Source: Rhodobacter sp. (GTDB taxonomy: Bacteria > Pseudomonadota > Alphaproteobacteria > Rhodobacterales > Rhodobacteraceae). Taken from it: a DNA stretch of 64,000 nt. The stretch spans positions 124,001 through 188,000 of the forward strand of contig JADJAB010000007.1 of assembly GCA_016704435.1 (NCBI GenBank), read 5' to 3'. A model generated the notes under the pieces. It ran no database searches and was not told the origin of the DNA. It was given only the letters and a program-made list of their open reading frames with translations. Position 1 is the stretch's first letter. Each line of letters begins with the position of its first letter. This document shows, piece after piece, positions 56,508-64,000 of the stretch. The position numbers and the translations under genes are program-made.

Positions 56508-56750
56508 CCGGGTGGGGGCGGGGGGGGCCCCGGCCCCCGGGGGGGTGCGGGGGCCGGGGGGGGGGGCCCGCCCCCGGGGGGCCCCGGGGGGGGGGGGCGC
56601 GGGCGGGGGGCGGCCCCCCGGCGGGGGGGGGGGGGGGGGGGGGGCGGCCGGGGGGGCGGCGGGCCCCCGGGGGCGCCGCGGGGGCCCGGGGGGGCCTGGG
56701 GGGGGGGGCGGGCCGCCCCCCGGGGGGCCGGGGGGGGGCCCCGGGGCAGG
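56508..56750. other. Low-complexity G/C-only tract, probable assembly defect
   Basis: Some 240 bases contain almost nothing but G and C, with G runs up to 23 long and only a handful of T or A. It would encode a Gly/Pro/Arg chain with no folded character. It replaces the 3' end of glyQ and the start region of the next gene, in the same way as the poly-G tract at 17820. No biological meaning is proposed. Confidence 0.8.
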
Positions 56751-56752
56751 GC

Positions 56753-57289
56753 ATGAATGACCGGGAAAGCCGGGCGGGGGCCATCGTGGTAACGGCAATT
56801 CTGGCAGGCGCGGCCATGTACTGGCTGCAGGTCTACGCCTATTACGACGAAGTGAAATTCGAGCCGGGCAACGAGATCCGGCTGACCTCGGTCGCCTCCG
56901 GCCTGCCCGAACCGATCCTGGCCGAGAACGTCTCCGGCATCGATGCGGGCAGCAGCCCCTTGCGCTACCGGGCCTGTTTCACCACGCCGCTGTCGCAGGC
57001 GATGCTCACCGAGACCTACCAGCTATACGACACGCCCGAGCCGACCTACGGCCCCGGCTGGTTCGACTGCTACGATGCCGAGGCGGTGGGCGAGGCCCTG
57101 GAAAAGGGCGAGGCGCTGGCCTTCCTGTCCGAGCCGCTGGCCGCTTACGGCATGGACCGTGTCGCCGCCGTCTTCCCCGATGGCCGCGGCTATGTCTGGC
57201 ACCAGATCAACAGTTGCGGCAAGGCCTTCTACGACGAACGCGACCTGCCCGCAGGCTGCCCAGCCCCAGCCCCCGAGGATAAGAACTGA
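56753..57289 (+). CDS. DUF6446 family protein
   Basis: A 178-residue protein anchored by one N-terminal helix (GAIVVTAILAGAAMYWLQVY). The rest is a periplasmic domain with IRLTSVASGLPEPILAENVS, SPLRYRACFTTPLSQAMLTE, GPGWFDCYDAEAVGEALEKG and YVWHQINSCGKAFYDERDLP. Three Cys residues (RACF, FDCY, NSCGK) plus one near the end are notable. It lies between glyQ and glyS, where DUF6446 is normally found in Rhodobacteraceae. The exact start is uncertain because the damaged tract precedes it. The function is unknown. Confidence 0.8.
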   Translation: MNDRESRAGAIVVTAILAGAAMYWLQVYAYYDEVKFEPGNEIRLTSVASGLPEPILAENVSGIDAGSSPLRYRACFTTPLSQAMLTETYQLYDTPEPTYGPGWFDCYDAEAVGEALEKGEALAFLSEPLAAYGMDRVAAVFPDGRGYVWHQINSCGKAFYDERDLPAGCPAPAPEDKN

Positions 57290-59541
57290 TGTCCGACCTG
57301 CTGATCGAGCTGTTCTCCGAGGAAATCCCTGCGCGGATGCAAGGCGCGGCGCGCGAGGCGCTGAAGAAGCTGGTGACGGATGGTCTGGTCGAGGCCGGGC
57401 TGACCTATGCTTCGGCGGGGGCGTTCTCCACCCCGCGCCGTCTGGTGCTGGCGCTGGAAGGGCTGTCGGCAGAGTCGCGCGCGGTGCGTGAAGAACGCAA
57501 GGGCCCCAACACCACCGCGCCCGCGGCGGCGGTCGAGGGCTTCTTGCGATCGACCGGGCTGACGCTGGACCAGCTGGAAAAGCGCGCCGACAAGAAGGGC
57601 GAGGTCTTCTTTGCGGTGATCGAAAAGCCTGGCCGAAAGGCGCCGGCAATCATCGCCGAAGTGCTGGAAGCCGCCATCCGCAACTTCCCCTGGCCCAAGT
57701 CGATGCGCTGGGGTGCGGGGACGTTGCGCTGGGTGCGGCCATTGCACTCCATCCTTTGCGTGTTGGGTGACGAGGGCGGCGCGCAGGTCGTGCCGCTGTC
57801 GGTTGACGGGATCGTTGCCGGCAACACCACCGAGGGCCACCGCTTCATGGGCATCGGGCGGTTCACCGTCACGGGCTTCGACGACTACGCCGCCAAACTG
57901 CGCCGCGCGCATGTGATGCTGGATGTGGCCGAGCGCGAGGCGGCGATCTGGTCGGGCGCCACGACGCTGGCCTTTGCGTCTGGGCTGGAGGTGGTTGCGG
58001 ACGCGGGCCTCTTGGCCGAGGTGGCCGGGCTGGTCGAATGGCCGGTGCCGCTGATGGGCAGGATTGCCGACGGCTTCCTGGGGCTTCCGGCCGAGGTGCT
58101 GCAAACCTCGATGCGCGAACATCAGAAGTTCTTTTCGGTGAAGAACCCGAAAACCGGCCGCATCGAAGGCTTTGTCACCGTCGCCAATATCGAGACGCCC
58201 GATGACGGCGCGACGATCCTGAAGGGCAACCAGAAGGTCCTCGCCGCGCGGCTGTCGGATGCGCGGTTCTTCTGGGAGAACGACCTTGCGGGTGGCGAAG
58301 GCCGGGATGGGCGAATGGGCCGAGGGGCTGAAGGCGGTGACCTTCCACAACAAGCTGGGCAGCCAGGCCGACCGGATCGCGCGGATCGCGGCGCTGGCGC
58401 GCGAAATCGCGCCCTTGGTCGGGGCGGATGCTGAAGTCGCAAAGCGCGCCGCCAAAATCGCCAAACTCGACCTGCGCTCAGCCATGGTCGGCGAATTCCC
58501 CGAGTTGCAAGGCGTCATGGGCCGCTATTATGCGCTGGCCGCCGGAGAGAAACCGGAAATCGCCGACGCCGCCCGCGACCACTGGAAACCGAAGGGGGAA
58601 GGCGACTCTGTGCCCACCGACCTCGTCTCCATTGCCGTGGCGTTGGCCGACAAACTGGACACCCTGACCGGGTTTTGGGCGATTGATGAGAAACCGACGG
58701 GGGCGAAGGACCCCTTTGCGCTGCGGCGCGCCGCGCTGGGGGTGATCCGGCTGGTGCTAGGGAATGGGGTCCGCGGTCTCTGTTGCCAACGTTGATCGGG
58801 ATGACGAACTCAAGCGCGACATCCCTGGAAACTGTCTGGCGGGACAGAGCACCAGTTGCTGTTGCGTGGGAGCCGGTATTTCCGCGACTGTTTCGATGCA
58901 CTGAAAGAGATGGAGGAAGCCGCGGACATGCAACCGCGTTCATCGAAGTCGTCTAAGCCGAGACGAGCCAGAAGAAACTGACAAGTAATCCGAGTTACTC
59001 GAGACACTGGAAGCCAGCCGACCTCCTCGCCTTCTTCCACGACCGCCTCAAAGTCTTCCTCAAAGACCAGGGCATCCGCCACGACATCATCGACGCCTGC
59101 ATCGCCATGCCGGGGAATGATGACCTCACCCTGCTGGTCAAACGCGCCACCGCCTTGTCGGACACGTTGAAAACCGAAGACGGCGCCAACCTGTTGCAAG
59201 GCTACAAGCGGGCCAACAACATCCTGACCCAGGCCGAGGCCAAGGATGGCGTCGAATACTCCTTCGGGGCCGATCCGAAATATGCCGAAGGCCCCGAGGA
59301 AACAGCGCTGTTCGCCGCCCTCGACAAGGCGGAAGCCATAATCACCCCGGCCATGGCGGCCGAGGACTTCGCCACGGCCATGCAGGCAATGGCCGCCTTG
59401 CGCGCCCCGATCGACGCCTTCTTCGGCGCGGTGCAGATCAACGCCGACAGCGACGTGCTGCGCCGCAACCGGCTGAACCTCTTGCACCGAATCCGCTCGA
59501 TCTGCTCGGGCGTGGCCGATCTGACGCGCATCGAGGGCTGA
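57289..59541 (+). pseudogene. glyS: Glycyl-tRNA synthetase beta subunit, frameshifted and interrupted
   Basis: The start overlaps the DUF6446 stop (TGATG). The N-terminal part is normal: MSDLLIELFSEEIPARMQGA, FPWPKSMRWGAGTLRWVRPL, LQTSMREHQKFFSVKNPKTG and LSDARFFWENDL. One extra T at 58284-58285 breaks the frame. The next frame continues RVAKAGMGEWAEGLKAVTFH, NKLGSQADRIARIAALA, KLDTLTGFWAIDEKPTGAKD and ALRRAALGVIRLVLGNGVR. At ~58772 homology stops. It resumes only at ~59026 (ADLLAFFHDRLKVFLKDQGI) and runs to RIRSICSGVADLTRIEG. Roughly 30-60 residues of normal sequence are replaced. GlyRS beta is essential, so this may be misassembly or strain mixture; if real, another copy must exist. Confidence 0.88.
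58775..59022. other. Foreign ~245-base segment inside glyS
   Basis: This segment has visibly lower GC than its surroundings and contains stop codons in the glyS frame. One frame reads LLLRGSRYFRDCFDALKEME then EAADMQPRSSKSSKPRRARR, which I do not recognise. Near its right end the arms AGTAA and TTACT flank TCCGAG (around 58984-58999). No inverted repeats or target duplication typical of an insertion sequence are visible. It replaces rather than merely interrupts glyS sequence. Confidence 0.6.
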
Positions 59542-59623
59542 ACCCGGCATTTTTCCTGGCCGGAATGTTGCGCTTGCGCGAAAGCCCAAGCGGCGTATGC
59601 TGCGGCGCGCGAAAGGTGCCGCA

Positions 59624-62168
59624 GTGCAGAAACACGACCCGATTCCCGAGTATGTGGACATCACCCCGTCCGCCACGGTGGCGACGGAAGATCATGGCTG
59701 GCGCGCCAAATGCCTGCAACGCCTGGTGCGGCTGGACCTGCCGGTGCCGAAATCGGTCGCGCTGCCGGCCCATACCGTGCACGCCATTGCCGCGGGGCAT
59801 GGCGTGGACGCCGCGGGCATTCTGGACTGTTTCGGCGACGGGCCGCTGATTTCCGTGCGCCCGAGCCCGGCCAACCCCGATTGGGGCGGGCCGGCGACGA
59901 TCCTGAACATCGGGCTGAATGCCAAGCGCCACGCAAGGCTGGCCGAGACCCATGGCGAGACGGCGGCCGACTCGCTCTATGTGCGATTCATACAGGCCTA
60001 CGCGATTCACGTTGCCAGGCTTGATCCGGACATGTTCGAAGACATCAAGCCGGGCCCCGGCGCCCTGCGCGACGTGCTGCGGCTCTACGAGATCGAGACC
60101 GACGATCCCTTCCCTCAGGACCCGGCGAAACAGCTGGCCGAAGTGCTTCGCTCGATGGCGCGGGCCTGGGAGGGCACCAGCGCGCGGCTGCTGCGGCAGG
60201 CCAAGGGGGCGCCCGCCGAGGCGCCGCTGGGCCTTGTGGTGCAGGAAATGGCGCAAGGGATCGGGCAGGGGATTTCCGGCTCGGGCGTGATCCAGTTCGT
60301 CGATCCGGTGACCGGGATCGCGCGGGTGACCGGGCGCTATCTGGGGCAAAGCCAGGGCCGCGACGCGCTGAAGACGCAAGAGGCGCTGTATCTGACCAAG
60401 GACAAGCGCGGCCCTTCGCTGGAAGACGCGGCCCCGGCGGTTTTCGCCGAACTGGTGGAGTTTGGCGCCACCTGCCGGGTGAAGCTGCGCGAGGAAATGC
60501 AGATCGAATTCACCATCGAGGATGGCCGGCTTGCCGTGCTGGATGCGGTGAAGGTGCAGCGCAGCGCGCGCGGGCCTGCGGATCGCGGTGGCGCTGGCCG
60601 AAGACGGGGTGATCGGCAAGGATGAGGCGGTGCTGCGGGTGGAACCCCGCGCACTTTCGGAACTCTTGCACCATCAGGTCGATCCGCGCGGGGCGCGCGA
60701 CGTCTTTGCGCATGGTATCGCGGCCAGCCCGGGTGCTGCGACGGGCAAGCTGGTCTTCACCTCGGACGCCGCCCAGGCCTCGGCGGCGCGGGGCGAGCCC
60801 TGCATCCTGGTGCGCCGCGAAACCGCCCCCGAAGACATCCGCGGCATGCATTCGGCAGCGGCCGTGCTGACCGAACGCGGCGGCATGACCAGCCATGCGG
60901 CGGTGATCGCGCGCGGCCTTGGCCTGCCTTGCGTGGTGGGCGCCAGCGACATGCGGCTCGACACGCGCGACCGCAAGCTGACCGCGCATGACGGGCGGGT
61001 CTTCCGCGAAGGCGATGTGGTGACGCTGGACGGCTCCAAGGGCGAGGCGCTGGCGGGGGCCGCCGACATGCTGCCACCGGCGCTGGACGATGCGTTCAAG
61101 CTGCTCTTGTCCTGGGCCGACCAGTTCCGCGACATCGGCATCCGCGCAAATGCCGACACGCCCGCCGATGCCGCCACCGCGCGGCGGTTCGAGGCGCAGG
61201 GGATCGGCCTGTGCCGGACCGAGCACATGTTCTTTGACGAAGACCGCCTTGTGGTGATGCGCGAGATGATCTTTGCCGATACGCCGGGCGACCGGGCGGC
61301 AGCGCTGGCGCGGCTTCTGCCAATGCAACGCGATGATTTCGTGCAGCTTTTCGAGATAATGCAGGGCCTGCCGGTCTGCATCCGGCTGTTTGACCCGCCG
61401 CTTCACGAATTCCTGCCGCATGACCGCGAGGGTCTGCGCGAACTGGCCGAGGCGCTGGACCGGCCGCTGAGCGAAGTCACCCGCCGGGCCGAGGCACTGC
61501 GCGAAGTGAACCCGATGCTGGGGATGCGCGGGGTGCGGCTGGGCGTGGTTCTGCCGGAAATCTACGACATGCAGGCGCAGGCGATCTTCGAGGCGACGCT
61601 GGAAAGCGCCCGGCGTGGCGCGCCGGTGGTGCCCGAGGTGATGATCCCGCTGGTGTCGGCGCGGCGCGAGGTCGAAATGGTCAAGGCCCGCATCGACGGG
61701 GTGGCGGCGCTGGTCCGCACCAAGGCCAAGGCCGATTTCGACTACAAGCTGGGCGTCATGGTCGAAACCCCGCGCGCGGCGCTGCGCGCGGGCGAGATCG
61801 CGCAGCATGCCGGGTTCCTGTCCTTCGGTACCAACGACCTGACGCAGATGACCTACGGGCTCAGCCGCGACGACGCGGGGCGGTTCATGAACACCTATGT
61901 CCAGCTGGGCGTCTTTCCCGAGGATCCGTTCCAGTTTCTGGACGTGGACGGGGTGGGCGAGTTGTTGCTGATGGGCGCCGAACGAGGGCGCGCGACCCGC
62001 CCCGACCTGACCCTGTCGGTCTGCGGCGAACATGGCGGCAACCCCGAATCAATCGATTTCTGCCGCCGTGCCGGGTTCGATTATGTCTCTTGCAGCCCCT
62101 ATCGGGTGCCCATGGCCCGCCTGGCGGCTGCACATCTGGCATTGAGAGATCGTGTAGGAGATAGTTAA
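59624..62168 (+). CDS. Pyruvate phosphate dikinase-like PEP-binding enzyme, frameshifted
   Basis: A PEP-utilising enzyme of ~847 residues once an indel at ~60566-60573 is corrected (one extra base or two missing). The N-terminal nucleotide-binding part is divergent: HGWRAKCLQRLVRLDLPVPK stands where PPDK has GGKGANLAEM, and ISVRPSPANPDWGGPATILN where PPDK has SVRSGA..PGMMDT. The phosphohistidine domain is intact (TERGGMTSHAAVIARGLGLP), as is the PEP/pyruvate barrel (GIGLCRTEHMFFDEDRL, MLGMRGVRLGVVLPEIYDMQ, LSFGTNDLTQMTYGLSRDDA, CGEHGGNPESIDFC). The start is GTG 59624, seven bases after AAAGG; ATG 59597 is an alternative. Whether it still uses ATP is uncertain. Confidence 0.83.
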
Positions 62169-62371
62169 TTTCGCACAATATCATGTGTTTGTGATTGTTT
62201 CCTAATGCGAAACATGAAGATTTTCGGCAGATTCCCGCCGATTCCTGCGTTCTGAATGTGGCTTTCTTGCATCACACCGTGGACCGGCCCCGGTGAATTC
62301 CTCTAAGCCCCACCTCTGTTGCGTGGCAGGAGACTGCCGCGTTCGGGGGAAACGACGCGGGACGACCAATC

Positions 62372-63085
62372 ATGATGCGCTTGGCCAACCAAGCGGCTGC
62401 GGGCCTGATGGCCCTTTGCCTTATTGCCACGACTGCCGGGGCCGATGTCACGGCCAGCTCGAAGACCGAACCGCAGGGCGCGATTGCGGCCGGCTGGGGC
62501 GATCTTCTGGGGCTGGAGCGCGAGGGCCTGCGCAAGCTGCCTGATGGCGCGCTGGGCGCCATTGCCAATGGTCCGGTGCCGGCGCCAAAGGCCGCGGCGC
62601 CAGTGAAGGTGCCGCTGAAGAAGCTGACGCCAAAGCTGGACCCGGTGGTAAGGTACGACGCCGCCTGGCTAGCCTCCTTGCCGGCGCCATCGGGCGGCAG
62701 CGATTGGCAATGCCTGGCCGAGGCGCTGTATTTCGAGGCGCGCGGCGAAAGCCTGCAGGGCCAGTTCGCGGTGGCCGAGGTGATCCTGAACCGGGTCGAC
62801 AGCGGGCTTTATCCGCGCTCGGTCTGCGGCGTGGTGAACGCGCGCGGCAAGGGCGCCTGCGCCTTTTCCTATGTCTGCGACCGCAATTCCAACAAGATGC
62901 GCGAAAAGGGTGCCCGCGACCGCGCGGCCCGCATCGCCCGCGTCATGCTGGACGGGGCGCCGCGCCTGTTGACCGAAGGCGCAACCCATTTCCACACCCG
63001 CAACGTCAAGCCGAGGTGGGCGCGCAAGTTCAAGCACACCACCACCATTGGCGCGCATATCTTCTATCGCCAGCCGGGCGCCTGA
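62372..63085 (+). CDS. Cell wall hydrolase (SleB/Hydrolase_2 type)
   Basis: A 237-residue protein with signal peptide (MMRLANQAAAGLMALCLIAT, cut near AGAD), a Pro/Lys-rich linker, and a C-terminal hydrolase domain from about residue 110. This has WQCLAEALYFEARGESLQGQ (the conserved Glu pair of the lysozyme-like SleB family), FAVAEVILNRVDSGLYPRSV, GACAFSYVCD and GATHFHTRNVKPRWARKFKH. It probably cleaves peptidoglycan in the periplasm. The ~200-base AT-richer region upstream presumably holds its promoter. No sigma-specific motif could be fixed. Confidence 0.88.
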   Translation: MMRLANQAAAGLMALCLIATTAGADVTASSKTEPQGAIAAGWGDLLGLEREGLRKLPDGALGAIANGPVPAPKAAAPVKVPLKKLTPKLDPVVRYDAAWLASLPAPSGGSDWQCLAEALYFEARGESLQGQFAVAEVILNRVDSGLYPRSVCGVVNARGKGACAFSYVCDRNSNKMREKGARDRAARIARVMLDGAPRLLTEGATHFHTRNVKPRWARKFKHTTTIGAHIFYRQPGA

Positions 63086-63210
63086 GCATTCTCCGCGCGA
63101 GTCGGTTTTCGCGTGGCGGTTTTCTTGCCAATCCTGGCGCGTTGAGGCATGGCCCTTTCGGGCGCGCACGATAGACTGCGCCCGAACCCGTCCGCCGGGA
63201 AAGGCCCGCG

Positions 63211-64000
63211 ATGACCACCGACACCAAGCTTGCCTTCGCCCATCCCGAAGAACGCGCCGAAGCCTCGGCCAGCGCCGACCCGCGCGACCGGATTTCGCTG
63301 CGCGACCATGTGGTCGAGGCCGATATCGGCGCCTTTCAGAAGGAACGCGGGCAAAAGCAGCGGCTGCGCTTCAACATCGTGGTCGAGGTGCGGCCCGCGC
63401 CGGCACCGCTTGACGATGACGTCGACCGCATCCTTTCCTACGACCGGATCACCGAGGCAATCGCGGATGAGCTGGCCGCCGAACGCCTGAACCTGTTGGA
63501 AACATTGGCCGAACGGGTGGCCGAGCGCATTCTGGCCGAGCCCCAGGCGATGCGCGCCTTCATCCGCATCGAAAAGCTGGATGTCGGCCCCTACGCGCTG
63601 GGCGTCGAAATCGTTCGCAGCCGGGCCGAGGTTCCCGTGCGTGTCGAAGGCGCGGCCGTGCATCCGCTGGTGGTGTTCCTGGACAACGCCACCATCGCGG
63701 CCCCCGACCTGCCGGCCCGCATCGACGCGGTGCTGTCGCGCGGCCTGCCCGCCATCTTCTGCGTCGGCCCCACCGATTTCCCCCGCCCGGTCACCGGCCA
63801 CAAGCCGACCCAGCGCCGGATCGACCTTCTGGCGATCGAACAGAACGGTTGGGCGCTGGCGGCGCGCGATGCGCGCTGTGTTGTCGTGTCCAGCCGGACC
63901 GAGATCGACTGGGCGGTGAAGCGCGGCCGATCGGTCGTCTGGGCGCCGTCGAAGCTGGTGCTGGATGCGGTCGACGGCCCGCAATCGCGCGATCCGGTGG
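63211..64000 (+). CDS. folB: Dihydroneopterin aldolase with C-terminal extension (5' part)
   Basis: The frame runs off the right edge without a stop (263 codons visible). Residues ~25-130 form the FolB domain: RISLRDHVVEADIGAFQKER, RLRFNIVVEVRPAPAPLDDD, VDRILSYDRITEAIADELAA and ERLNLLETLAERVAERILAE (catalytic Glu/Lys region with IEKLDVGPYALGVEIVRSR). The second half (VHPLVVFLDNATIAAPDLPA, RRIDLLAIEQNGWALAARDA) is the extension found in Rhodobacteraceae FolB proteins; its role is unknown. FolB acts after the FolE2 step also encoded in this window. GCCGGGAAAGG supplies the ribosome site. Confidence 0.9.
   Translation, partial: MTTDTKLAFAHPEERAEASASADPRDRISLRDHVVEADIGAFQKERGQKQRLRFNIVVEVRPAPAPLDDDVDRILSYDRITEAIADELAAERLNLLETLAERVAERILAEPQAMRAFIRIEKLDVGPYALGVEIVRSRAEVPVRVEGAAVHPLVVFLDNATIAAPDLPARIDAVLSRGLPAIFCVGPTDFPRPVTGHKPTQRRIDLLAIEQNGWALAARDARCVVVSSRTEIDWAVKRGRSVVWAPSKLVLDAVDGPQSRDPV

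Noticed and set aside
55613..57289. A single 558-residue GlyQ fusion protein
   Set aside because: The join is a ~240-base G/C-only tract with no protein character. The two halves match separate neighbouring genes in this lineage.

Overview
The window looks like a piece of a high-GC alphaproteobacterial chromosome from the Rhodobacteraceae/Paracoccaceae (Rhodobacter, Gemmobacter or Tabrizicola-like). The evidence is the gene order tldD / ctaC-ctaB-ctaG-ctaE-surf1-thrC-M16 peptidase, the lysC-ptsP pair, glyQ-DUF6446-glyS followed by a PEP-binding dikinase, a SAM-II riboswitch before metZ, a GTTC-N7-GTTC LexA box before mmcB, and a tRNA-His with the alphaproteobacterial A73/U-1 features. The content is mostly ordinary housekeeping. 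I see no phage, plasmid, CRISPR, secretion or defence island, and I found no convincing undescribed multi-gene system.

Layout. 1-9 kb: end of a proteasome-type protease, a broken NTF2-like gene, a LysR regulator, a DUF481 outer-membrane protein, SOS-controlled mmcB, tRNA-His, a DUF2235 lipase-like membrane protein and tex. 9-20 kb: tldD, a hydrolase, the aa3 cytochrome oxidase cluster (subunits II and III plus heme O synthase, Cox11 and Surf1; subunit I is not here), thrC and an M16 peptidase. 20-30 kb: small enzymes, then purine/methionine salvage (mtnP, DUF2927, apt), a 2',3'-cyclic nucleotidase, a flavin reductase and EcsC. 30-38 kb: ptsP, lysC, purD, xseA. 38-46 kb: an AlkB-type monooxygenase, YhhN, and ftsY through yciB. 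46.4-48.5 kb: a graveyard of two decayed insertion sequences (IS1595-like and IS3-like). 48.7-64 kb: riboswitch-metZ, folE2, DUF1287, trkH, a degenerate trypsin-like protein, the glyQ/glyS region, a PPDK-like enzyme, a SleB-type hydrolase and the start of folB.

Sequence quality matters here. Nine genes that should be intact each carry a single small frameshift. Two G homopolymers (68 and 25 bases) and one stretch of about 240 bases of almost pure G/C interrupt gene ends, and glyS holds about 240 bases of foreign sequence. I read most of these as assembly or sequencing defects, because essential genes (glyQ, glyS, purD, thrC) are hit, but real lesions cannot be excluded.

The most interesting non-coding signal is a composite inverted-repeat element. 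It occurs at four or five intergenic sites, with 55 bases identical between two copies about 13 kb apart. Two copies sit between convergent genes, and one appears to have been split by the insertion-sequence region.
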